From positions 1-53,724 of the forward strand of contig JADKBL010000035.1 of the NCBI GenBank assembly GCA_016718875.1: a DNA stretch of 53,724 bases, in the 5' to 3' direction. Origin of the DNA: Bacteroidota bacterium (GTDB taxonomy: Bacteria > Bacteroidota > Bacteroidia > Bacteroidales > VadinHA17). The notes under the pieces are model-generated. The model had not been told where the DNA came from, searched no databases, and worked only from the letters and a program-made list of their open reading frames with translations. Shown piece after piece: positions 1 to 8,606 of the stretch. The stretch's first letter is position 1. Each line of letters starts with the position of its first letter. The translations under genes were made by a program, and so were the position numbers.

Positions 1-1010
1 AATCAAGGGTTCGTTCCTCACTTTTTACAGTGAGGAAGAGCCAGAAATGTATTGAGTGTCCTTATCTCCAACCTGTAAGAGGCTTCAGTATTAAAGTCAG
101 TGAAAGATCTGAGAAAGATGAGCTTATGTTTAATGATTCAAATTGAGGCGTTATATCGACATCGAGATTGCCATATCTTGAAACGAGATTTAGCTGATTC
201 AGTAAGTGATCCTACCTCGAAGTCAGTGAAGTAAGGAAATCTCCTTCAAGGGTTCCTATTATCAATGAACTGGTCATCGCGTCTTGATTCAATATCAAAT
301 TTCTCCGGCTTTGTTAATTCTGTATTTTGACGATATTGATTTTATTTTTTGCTCTTTTGGTATGCTGTTGTTATATCAGAGAAGGCTGAGGCATCAATGC
401 TCTGACTGAAATGATGAAATGGTTGCATCGCAGAAAGCCAAATTTGAGAACTGCTTTTTCTTCCAGGTACATCGGCCTTCAGAGCTCCGTTTGATAATGT
501 AAGTTCAAAGTTACACCGCTGTTATTTTCCATAAATACATCACCATACCTATTTTCATTGCGGAGGTTCATATCCTTAGGCACATTTATGTAATAATTGA
601 TCTCAACCTGGGAATCATAATTGATAACCTTGTTAGTCATCCCCTTGAAGTTCTCGAGGAAAGCATTTATACTCTGGTTAAAAAACAGTCTGGGCAAGCA
701 GACTTCCTGATCCGGTGATTTTAACACTTATCTCATCAAGCATCTTGTACGAGTTTTTATTGGTTTAGCTTGATGCTTTTATCTCTGCCTTATAAAAGCA
801 GAGTCCTTTTCCTGTGGTAATCTCTATTGTACCATACTTGTTATTTGTTAACCTCCAGTACACTCTCTTTTGTGACACGAAAATCCCATAATAGAAGCTT
901 CTGGCTGAGGGCTCCCTGCGGAAACACCTGGCTTAAGGGCAGTATAGCGAGTATCAAAATCAAAACTCTTTTTTACAGATCATGGCTTTTTATTTTTCTC
1001 TGTTATTTTC
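1..1010 (-). pseudogene. Degraded DUF4097-like (putative adhesin) envelope protein, partial
   Basis: No single frame is open. Reading the minus strand across frames recovers a coherent protein: a leader-like stretch around 1000-900, the segment VLEVNNKYGTIEITTG at about 865-815, MLDEISVKITGSG near 745-705, then INYYINVPKDMNLRNENRYGD near 600-535 with VFMENNSGV after it. This repetitive beta-strand pattern is typical of the DUF4097 putative adhesin family, which is exported and often encoded beside ECF sigma/anti-sigma genes in Bacteroidota. More beta-rich sequence (for example NLRYGNLDVDITPQFESLNI) continues towards position 1. At least four frameshifts are needed to join the pieces. The gene follows the degraded sigma and anti-sigma genes in the same direction. 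The remnant may be true decay or the result of sequencing indels. Confidence 0.6.
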
Positions 1011-1019
1011 ATCTTCCTT

Positions 1020-1537
1020 CAGAATTGTGAGCATATCCTCGAGGATTCTGATTTTTGTTATGTCATTCTTATCAGGCACCACTTTCACTTCCTGATTTGC
1101 AATATTATCCCTGAGATCTTTCTTCAGATCGGCATAAATGCTGTCGATCTGGGCAATACTCTGAATTCAGACCGCCTGTGAAGATCAGGATTGGCTGTCA
1201 GCATGGGCTGAGCCTCCAGGTAAAGGGCATTTATCTGGCTTGTATAATATGCTTCTACCTCTTTGAGTTGCTGCGCACGAAACATCTCTCCATCAGCTGA
1301 TGCCATGGTCATCCAACACTGTTGCGTCTAACTGATAAAGAACAGCGATATGCACCTGGTAACTATCACACAGGCTGCAACTGACAGCCAGGTTTTATCA
1401 GTATTCTGCCCGGATTTAGGGTCTTTTCGATTCATCCCAAACCTCCGGAGATGGTTCGTGGATATCCAGTGAATTCCAGTTTTCTTAATGTACTCTTCAA
1501 GTCTGTCCATATTTCCAGTTTTGAGAGTTGACTGCAA
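1020..1537 (-). pseudogene. Degraded anti-sigma-like membrane protein
   Basis: The minus strand begins with MDRLEEYIKKT at 1508, and a shift of frame then gives LDIHEPSPEVWDE. That is the usual N-terminus of the small Bacteroidota proteins encoded after ECF sigma factors and thought to restrain them. A hydrophobic stretch (positions about 1385-1330) follows, then a helical segment KEVEAYYTSQINALYLEAQ at 1266-1210, and in another frame a helix ending KIRILEDMLTILKEDE at about 1065-1020. The order cytoplasmic helix, one membrane segment and periplasmic helical tail matches that family. Two or more frameshifts break the gene. It lies directly after the degraded sigma gene and before the DUF4097-like remnant, so the three probably formed one operon. 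Confidence 0.6.
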
Positions 1538-1539
1538 TT

Positions 1540-2025
1540 TATCCTTTGCCCTCGAGTACTGTGATTTTGAGTAGATTCAGTGATTCCAGTATCTGTGCAA
1601 TCTCTGAGTGATCATAACCTTCAAGCGGGTAGGTACGTATCACCTCTACCAGTCGGGCAACATCTCCATATACCTTTGTATACCTGAAAATATCATATAC
1701 TGTTTCATCCTCTTCCTCATAGCTTGTTTGGCAGTTCATCAGTTGAGCATCGGGTCAGTCTTCTTTTTCTGCAGGTGGTTGATACATTTATTTCCATAAG
1801 TATCCTTTTCAGCCATGCACCGAATGTTGATTCAAATCTAAAGGAGTTTAAATTCCTGGAAACAGTCTGAATGTTTCCTGGAGCTATATCCTCAACATCC
1901 TCCCTGTTGTTAAGCATCCTGTAAGCTAATATTGTACATAGCTTTTGAATATTGGGATTTATCCGGCAGGAACTGAAGCCCTGCTGCTGCCCTTGCACTC
2001 CTCAATAAGCGGAGCATGTATGTAC
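1540..2025 (-). pseudogene. Degraded ECF RNA polymerase sigma factor
   Basis: Fragments in different minus-strand frames line up with an ECF sigma-70 protein. They are PLIEECKGSSRAS near 2010, SKAMYNI then AYRMLNNREDVEDIA (region 2.1-2.2) at about 1940-1880, NLNSFRFESTFGAWLKRI (region 2.3-2.4) at 1860-1800, and a region 4 remnant LEGYDHSEIAQIL at about 1625-1585. Intact members are about 180-190 residues, close to this span. At least three frameshifts separate the pieces. The same family is intact at the right end of the window (52738-53301). The downstream neighbours on this strand are anti-sigma-like and DUF4097-like remnants, which is a usual arrangement. Confidence 0.65.
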
Positions 2026-2073
2026 CGTAAAAGTATCCACCTAATAAACTTACCTGATTACGAAGACAATAAG

Positions 2074-3720
2074 TTAACTCAGGTTGCATCCCGGCGCGAA
2101 ATTTTTCTGTTTTTCCTTTACAGGAATTACAATGAATGAATATAAGACCAATAATATACTTATAAACAGAGATATACGCAAAATGTAGTCTCCATGTTTA
2201 CATAGAATGTTATGTTTTCTTCCTATTATATCACCTTTTACTAGCTGCTTCAGTGTACCATCCTGTTTCACTGCGGTTTTCCCTTATATCGATGAAGCAT
2301 GAAACGCCCGTATTTACCACGTCGGCTACCGGTCGCCGTGTCTCATTGCCCTTAAAGAGGCATAGGAGGAGAGGTGCTGTCTGTATCCTCCCGTATTCTT
2401 CCACCAGCCATCATTAGTTATGATAAAGGGGCATTAGCTCCTTTCTGACACTATTCCCGTTGTAAATGATCCGAATACAGACTCGCTTAATTATCGGTGC
2501 AATTTTCGATCCTGTCAGCTGGTGGGTAAGCATACTCCTTTCCTCCTGTGAGCCATAGCCCCATCGATAACCGCCGAGGTAGGGAGGATTCGTTCAAGGC
2601 AATCTGCCGGACCATTGAAAAACTGCATTTCGATCCCGGGACCAGCTTAGATTTGTGATAAATACTCAAATTGAGTACCCGTATCGATCCCGAGAGCTGA
2701 ATTGAAATGATCGGAAGTAGTACCCTGAAGCATCTCTTTTTAAGCACTTCGTGTCGGAGGTTCATCCTTTACATCATATTGCACAGAGGGGTTACCAGTC
2801 CGGCAACCATTGATGTCCGGGTATTTTATAAATATCGTCCTGTACATCATTTTGATATACGGGTCATTTTGAAGATCGTCCAGATTTACCGGATCATCAA
2901 CAGTTGTTTCGGAGTTATTATCCACCTTGTATTCTGAGTTACTGAATCAGAAGCCATAGTTAATACCTTCTGCCGCTGCGTTTTTAAACCGGGACTACAA
3001 ATTTCTCAGTGTACGGATTGGTATTCGGCTGGACGATGACCCCTCTTCCGGAGATGAATGACTTTCCATTGAATTATATCGCCATAATGAAAATCTGAGG
3101 GGTACAATAATAATCAGCATCCATGCTACTGCAATTAAGCAGCTCTTTTCCGGAAGAATATAACCTTATTATATGCTGTGCAAGGAAGTAATTACTGAGA
3201 AGGATCCATAATGTAGACTCCCCGGTACCGGTATATTCATACCATTGGATGAATGCAATATCTTTTGCAAGACCGTTGCCCAGAAGATTCATCCCATGGC
3301 GATATTAGTAACCTGATATTGAGGCTGGCAAGTTCATATGTGAGCCAGAGGGTGAAGATGGCAGTTGTATCCCTGCTGAGTTGCCGTACGAGGTCTGATA
3401 ATAAGCTAAGCCATAGTGACATTGCCGTCAGGAATGTTAATCCGCTTATAACAATTAGTGCCCCGGCAAAGTGTTGCACACATCAACCCGACCATAATGC
3501 TGAATATCAGTAGCCCGGGCAGGATAAGCAGGAAATATGTATTTGGAGTGTATCTTTTTCTCTGTTCAAACAGGTGGTTTCTCGAGAATAAAAACAGCAC
3601 AGATGAAACAAGAAGAACGAGTCCAATGTTCACCATCCGGTCCATGCCCAGTCCTGTCAGTATTCCACTCCGTAACTGACAGAAAAACAAGAGTATATTT
3701 ATTGAGATTCATTTAAAATA
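2074..3720 (-). pseudogene. Unrecognised degraded membrane-protein remnant(s)
   Basis: No intact gene is seen in this 1.6-kb stretch. On the minus strand a possible start MNLNKYTLVF lies near 3710, and after a frame change a strongly hydrophobic region follows (for example GLVLLVSSVLFLFSRNHLF at about 3630-3575, then LLILPGLLIFSIMVGLMCA). A second hydrophobic run, LIVISGLTFLTAMSLWLSLL, lies at about 3460-3400, and GNGLAKDIAFIQWYEYTG at about 3280-3230. These pieces are in different frames and suggest one multi-spanning membrane protein with several indels. I could not assign a family. The part from 2074 to 2960 shows only short open stretches and may belong to the same or another gene. Confidence 0.35.
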
Positions 3721-3827
3721 TTCGAATATCGAAGATAAATATATTTTCGCCAACTTTGCCACATTCCTCATTGCCTTCGAACTAACAATAGATTTATCAC
3801 AGAAAAGCATTGAAAAAGTCCTCTGAA

Positions 3828-3897
3828 ACTCTGTGTCCCTCCGTACTCTCTCTGCGTAAGTTCTGTTACTCAGAGTTACACAGAGGAGACACAGAGT
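3828..3897. repeat. CACAGAG-type imperfect inverted repeat
   Basis: The arm ACTCTGTGTCCCTCCGT at 3828-3844 is answered by ACAGAGGAGACACAGAGT at 3880-3897, its near reverse complement. The vocabulary (CACAGAG, ACTCTGTGTC) is shared with the repeat at 18934-19060. A single related arm with CTTTGCGGTTTAAA lies at 4003-4023. Apart from these repeats I see no gene or site between 3720 and 4116. Confidence 0.6.
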
Positions 3898-4116
3898 CAC
3901 CAGAGAGAGAGCAGAAGTCAGACTTGTTAAAAATCCAAAAATGATATAATTAACTGGATTCAAGAAAAATCTATTTGACTATGATGACCTTCATGTAAAA
4001 CCACTTCGTCCTTTGCGGTTTAAACAATAAATGCAAAAATCCGATTTGATTTATTGGTTTTGATTCCATTTCACCTAATTTTGTTCTTTTACCTGGCTTC
4101 TTAAGCTAATTATTTA

Positions 4117-4602
4117 TTGATGAAACGTCTGATATTCACATTACTGGCTATTATTTTTTTGCCCTCTCTCTTTCCGCTCAGGCAAAGCAGGAAGCCGTTT
4201 CCATTACGAGGCGGCTATAATACCGGTACAAATATCTCATTAAGCTGGACATTAGGAGAGTTGATAGTGCCGACATTTTCAAACGGGAATCTCACCCTGG
4301 CCCCACGGATTTCAGCAGCTTATTGTGACAGCTATTGAGGAGAATCTTGATATTCTGGTTAAGGTAAAGTATATCCTAATCCGGCAAGTGAATACATTAA
4401 CAATTCAGTTCGAAGAACCTGTTGAAAAAGAGATAGCTGTAACACTTATTGACCCACAGGAAAGCCGGTGAAGAAGTGATTTGATTGAACCGGCTGTAAC
4501 GGAGAGAAGATGATCAGCATGCAGGAAATGCCTGCAGGGATTTATTATTTAAGACTAATACGAGCCAAGCTCGTCAGTGTATATAAAGTTGTAAAACTTT
4601 AA
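4117..4602 (+). pseudogene. Broken T9SS cargo protein with C-terminal sorting domain
   Basis: The reading begins with a signal peptide (MMKRLIFTLLAIIFLPSL, then in another frame LSAQAKQEAVSIT). It continues with GGYNTGTNISLSWTLGELIV, a segment common in short Bacteroidota secreted proteins, then HGFQQLIVTAIEENLD. Near 4372-4400 appears YPNPASEYIN, the start of a type A sorting domain of the type IX secretion system. It is followed by FEEPVEKEIAVTLIDPQ and, at the end, MPAGIYYLRLIRAKLVSVYKVVKL split across lines of the alignment, with a stop at 4600-4602. About five frameshifts are required. The intact form would be a small protein carried to the cell surface by T9SS. A terminator follows at 4652. 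Confidence 0.7.
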
Positions 4603-4651
4603 GAAGCTTTTTTACTGTCCTAAAGAAGCATTGAACATTCTTTTCATGGCT

Positions 4652-4681
4652 GTCCCGGCATTTATCGCCGGGACTTTTTTT
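4652..4681 (+). terminator. Rho-independent terminator
   Basis: The stem GTCCCGGC / GCCGGGAC (8 bp, loop ATTTATC) is followed directly by seven T residues at 4675-4681. It lies 50 bp after the broken T9SS cargo gene and shows that a plus-strand transcription unit ends here. Confidence 0.88.
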
Positions 4682-4711
4682 GCTTCGCATGAGGCATGAT
4701 TTATAATTATT

Positions 4712-4782
4712 TGATGGTCTACGACCATCAGGATGCCATGTTTATATGGGTATTACAATAGTCAGATGGTCTACGACCATCA
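4712..4782. repeat. Two copies of a 17-bp palindrome with a three-base loop
   Basis: GATGGTCTACGACCATC occurs at 4713-4729 and again at 4765-4781, with start points 52 bp apart. Each copy has 7-bp arms (8 bp in the first, with the flanking T/A pair) and the loop TAC. The intervening sequence is not repeated. They lie between the terminator at 4652 and the blaI promoter. Confidence 0.8.
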
Positions 4783-4839
4783 ACGATTTATCCGGTATTA
4801 ATAAATATTTTAAATGTATTCAATCTATTTTACACACCA

Positions 4840-4898
4840 GATCCTCATAGAGGATCAGATAATGAAGATTTTTAAAAAAAAGACGAGATCCGAGATCT
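4840..4898. repeat. Two further short palindromes with three-base loops
   Basis: GATCCTCATAGAGGATC at 4840-4856 has 7-bp arms and loop ATA. AGATCCGAGATCT at 4886-4898 has 5-bp arms and loop CGA. Their format is the same as that of the two palindromes at 4712-4782 although the arm sequences differ, so this 190-bp stretch holds four such hairpins in front of blaI. Confidence 0.65.
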
Positions 4899-4931
4899 GT
4901 AAACGCATTTTTCAGAAAAATAATTATGAAA

Positions 4932-4966
4932 TTAGTTGCAAAACTAAAAAACCCGTTATATCTTTG
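4932..4966 (+). promoter_or_regulatory. Likely blaI promoter with palindromic operator
   Basis: A -7 box TATCTTTG (consensus TAnnTTTG of Bacteroidota) is at 4959-4966, and a TTG for the -33 element is at 4936-4938, 20 bases before it. The 16-bp perfect dyad TTAGTTGCAAAACTAA (arms TTAGTT/AACTAA) at 4932-4947 covers the -33 element. BlaI/MecI repressors bind dyads in their own promoters, so autoregulation is the simplest reading. Binding itself is inferred. Confidence 0.6.
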
Positions 4967-4982
4967 AATAAACCGTTATAGT

Positions 4983-5351
4983 ATGAAACGACTGACACGA
5001 AAGGAAGAGGAGGCTATGAAGATACTCTGGAAAGCCCGGAAAGGATTCATCAAAGAGCTGATAGACCTCCATCACGAACCGAAACCCCTTTACACAACCT
5101 TTTCATCAGTAATCCGCGGACTCGAGGAAAAGGGATATGTCTCTCACAAAGCTTATGGCAAGAACCATGAGTATTATCCCCTTGTGAAAAAAGAGGATTA
5201 CAGGAGGATATTCATGAAGGATGTTGTATCTGATTACTTCGGATCATCGTATAAGAATGTTGTTTCATTCTTTATAAATGAAAAGAAGCTCAGTGCCGGA
5301 GACCTGAAAAAGATAATTCAGATAATAGAAAAAGGAGAAGAAGATGGATAA
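4983..5351 (+). CDS. blaI: BlaI/MecI/CopY-family transcriptional repressor
   Basis: This 122-residue protein has the winged-helix pattern of BlaI/MecI repressors. MKRLTRKEEEAMKILWK starts the family in almost every member (helix 1), and LYTTFSSVIRGLEEKGYVSH covers the recognition helix and the wing (residues about 37-56). The C-terminal helices (residues 70-120) are the dimerisation part that the partner protease cleaves in classical systems. Length is normal for the family. Its last eight bases (ATGGATAA) contain the start codon of the downstream M56 peptidase gene, the usual blaI-blaR1 coupling. A dyad and promoter lie upstream. It is the only open gene among the frameshifted genes left of 6.9 kb. 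The targets are not known. Nearby promoters at 8515 and 14808 carry related half-sites and are candidates. Confidence 0.9.
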   Translation: MKRLTRKEEEAMKILWKARKGFIKELIDLHHEPKPLYTTFSSVIRGLEEKGYVSHKAYGKNHEYYPLVKKEDYRRIFMKDVVSDYFGSSYKNVVSFFINEKKLSAGDLKKIIQIIEKGEEDG

Positions 5352-8300
5352 CATTTTATTATACCTGCTTAAGGTAACAGCCGGCACAGCCCTGTTTTAC
5401 CTTACCTATCTTGTTTTTTACAGGAAAGAGACATTTTACCTGAGAAACAGGATAATTCTGATCTTCTCTATCATCCTGCCAGTCATTATCCCCCTGCTTA
5501 AAATACCCGTTACAGTTATTCAGACTGTTACGGCTGAAACTTCAAATGCGATTGCGATATCCTGGTAATGATATAGTTCCAGCTGTATCTCAGCCGATAG
5601 TTGCCTCTTCAGCACCACTTGATTTTGTGTTGATAATCGGCTGGATTTACTTATTTGGAGTGCTTATATTTCTTATCAGGAGCGTAATAAGCCTGATCAG
5701 CACTTACCGGATTATTTCGGCCGGAGTTACGGTTTCTGTAAGGTTTCCGAGGATAGTAGTATCTGCTCGTCAGCACCCTCCATTTTCCTTCTTTCCTTAT
5801 GCCGTTATACCTTCATCGGTTTACAACAGCGGAAATTACACTGATATACTTGATCATGAGTCTGCCCATCTGCGTCAGGGCCACACCTTTGATCTGCTGC
5901 TGAGTGAAATCTTCATTGCATTTCAATGGTTCAATCCCTTCGCCTGGCTTATTAAGAGATCGGTGGTGCTCAATCATGAGTATCTGGCCGACCAGGTATC
6001 TGTCATAAACAGAAGCATCAAAGATTACCAGTACAGGCTTCTGAGTATTGCCGGTGAAGTGAAAGCTGTTTCACTTGCCCATACATTTAACAGTCTGATA
6101 AAAAACAGAATCATTATGATAAATACGAAACCAACAAACAGTAAAGCTGTATGGAAGACACTTATAGTCCTGCCTCCAGTACTGATATTGTCTTATGCTT
6201 TTGTGAAACCTGAGTATAAATATGTTAGCTCATGAAAATTTGCCACTTACAATTTCTGAAGCCCCATTGATCATTCGAAGGGAGTAAAGGGAATAGTACT
6301 CAATGAGGAAGGAAAACCATTAGCGGGAGTCAGGATCCAAAATTCAAAAATACCAGATGAGGCATTCGGTGCAAAAACTGATAAGGATGGCAGATTTTCA
6401 TTGGGAAATATTCAACCTGATGAATCAATAATGGTATTTATATACGGATATAAAAGAATATTGCTAAAACCTGATTTTAATGCAGAGATGACAATCCGGT
6501 TGGAAAAAGACCCTGAGTTTGCAGCCAGGCAAATTTTTGTAAATAAGCAAGGTGATGCAAAATTACCTCAGTTAGTAGTTATAGACGGGGTGATTTCAGA
6601 TAAGGACTATTTAACTGCATCTAAGGAACTGGGTTACAATTTCGGAATTATTAAAATGATCGCCGGCAAGGAGGCAACAGATAAGTATGGAGATAAAGGT
6701 GCTGCAGGGGTATATGAGATCACTACAAGAAAGAAAGCAATTGAAATGGGTATGCGACCACCGCTGAGAAGGCTTGAGCCAACTGATTATCCGACTTTTC
6801 AGAATCAGCAGTTCAACCGGTTTACAGATTGGGTAGCAAAATGCAATTTACACTGAAGAGGCACAAAGGAAAAAACTGGAAGGCTGGGTAAGTGTAAATT
6901 TCAAAATCCAGCTTGATGGAACAATAACTGATGTTGTGTCAAATTCAGGTTCAGTAAACCAGATTCTTGTTGATGAGATAATCCGTGTCATCAGGAACTC
7001 ACCTAAATGGGAAAGTCCAAAGAATCCAATAATTGACGAACCTTTTACATCAAATACAATCGTAAGATTCAGGCTCCCTGATCAGATACTTAATGAGACA
7101 CCTTATGTTGTTGTTGAGCAGATGCCTATGTATCCCGGTGGTGATGTGGAACTACTGAATTATATATCAAAAAGTACAAGTTATCCTGAGGCAGCAAAAG
7201 AAGCAAAGGCTGAGGGAAGGGTAATTGTAAGATTTATTGTTACAAAAGAGGGCAATGCTGATGGAGTATCAGTTCTGAAAGGAGTTCACCCTCTCCTGGA
7301 TGAAGAGGCTATAAGGGTTGTATCAACTCTAAAGGGATTTGAGCCTGGCAAACAGGGTGGTGAGCCAGTAAATGTATGGTATATGGTACCGATAAACTTT
7401 GTTCTGCCAAAAGTAGCTGTTGATTCTGTACTATCTCATTCCGTGAGATCTGAAGTTGGTAAAAATCCCCTGGTTGTTGTAAATGGAGTGGTAACTGATA
7501 AGGATGCAAGCCAGATTGATTCCAAAATAATTGAGTCTGTTCATGTTACAAAAGGTAAGGCAGCAACAGATTTATATGGAGAGAAAGCGAAGGACGGCGT
7601 AATTCATATTATAACCAAAAAGGAAAGCAGCGGTGGAAATACTGATCCAAATATTCCTTTTGTGGTTGTTGAAGATATGCCTGAGTTTCCCGGGGGGTAT
7701 ATGGCAATGATGGACTGGCTGAGAAAAAATATTAATTACCCTAAAGAAGCTGTAGGACAGAATATTGAAGGTGTAGTTACGGTTAGGTTCGTTGTGTCCT
7801 CTGAAGGAAAGGTAAGGGAAACGATTGTATTGAAAACAGATAACCAGATATTCAACAACGAGGCTATCCGTGTTGTAAGCAGTATGCCTGAATGGAAACC
7901 AGGAAGCCAGAACGGAAAGAATGTTGATGTGTATTGTATGATTCCGGTTTCTTTTCTATCAGAACAGAAAATTCTGGATGATTCCGCAGTGCTTTCTGAA
8001 CAGGAAGAAACTATCCATTCTAAAACTAAATCTTCTGTTAACAACGGGATTGTCCCTTTTAATGTAATCAGAAAGGACGGAATCGTCAGTACATCAGTAA
8101 GCAAGATAAAGAATACCGGGAATGAAGTGATTATAAGGTATTTTGAAGGTGAAAAGTTAATTCCGAATAATAAGTATACGATTTTTGGCACCAGTGGGAA
8201 ACAGTTTACCATTGGGTATAAAGCAGGGTTCGAGAATGTATTATTTCCCTTTAATCTGAAACTAAATAAAACAAATTACAGCACAGGATCAAATTCCAGA

Positions 8301-8420
8301 CCTGATATAAATTTTGAATGCATGATAAATGAACCGGGAAAATGGGAAATCACGATTAAAACAAATGCTGAAAAATTCCCGATGCTTCAAAGGGAAGAGG
8401 AAAAACAAATTGTAAGGTAA
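5344..8420 (+). pseudogene. BlaR1-like M56 peptidase fused to carboxypeptidase-regulatory and TonB-C domains, frameshifted
   Basis: Joined across four shifts (near 5566, 6230, 6265 and 6840), this encodes about 1,025 residues. The N-terminus (5344-6100) has membrane helices and the M56 zinc motif HESAH at 5855-5869, with NHEYLAD downstream, as in BlaR1/MecR1 sensors. A carboxypeptidase-regulatory-like fold follows (6270-6510, GIVLNEEGKPLAGVRIQ). After that come a plug-like segment (VVIDGVISDKDY, about 6570), a TonB-C-like domain (6840-7070), a second TonB-C domain (7110-7420, YPEAAKEAKAEGRVIVRFIV), another plug-like segment (VVVNGVVTDKD, 7470) and a third TonB-C domain (7650-7960). The last 140 residues are unassigned. 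The penicillin-sensor domain of classical BlaR1 is absent. The portion after 6850 is open for 494 codons. It probably senses an envelope signal and cleaves the BlaI-like repressor. The shifts could be real decay or sequence errors. Confidence 0.75.
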
Positions 8421-8514
8421 TTAAGAACTAACACAAAGGACTTTATCACCACACTCAGGAGAATAGCATCTTCAATCTGCCAACCTGTTGTGCCTGATGG
8501 CAAAGGAAATTACC

Positions 8515-8555
8515 AAAAATAATTATATAACTAATAATTTCGTTGTATATTTGAT
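8515..8555 (+). promoter_or_regulatory. Conserved promoter/operator block, copy 1
   Basis: This 41-bp block matches 14808-14848 at 39 of 41 positions. It holds the imperfect dyad AACTAATAATTTCGTT (8529-8544) directly before a -7 box TATATTTG (8546-8553). The -33 position reads TTA where the other copy has TTG. Sequence on both sides of the block differs between copies, so the conservation is local and probably regulatory. It drives the lipoprotein gene starting at 8607. Confidence 0.65.
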
Positions 8556-8606
8556 TAAACTGGTAAGCGGACTTTTCAATTATCAATGAATCCTTATTAC
8601 AATCAA

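Noticed and set aside
3709..3963. Open minus-strand frame of 84 codons
   Set aside because: Its middle is a translation of the CACAGAG inverted repeat, and it has no family features.
4712..4898. Possible CRISPR array from the repeated palindromes
   Set aside because: Only two identical units exist, they are 17 bp long with one spacer, and no cas gene is near.
7736..8212. Minus-strand open frame of 158 codons
   Set aside because: It is the complement of the TonB-C region, whose plus-strand reading has recognisable repeated domains.
4983..8420. Beta-lactam resistance operon (blaI-blaR1)
   Set aside because: The M56 protein has no penicillin-binding sensor domain and no beta-lactamase gene is nearby. 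TonB-C domains replace the sensor.
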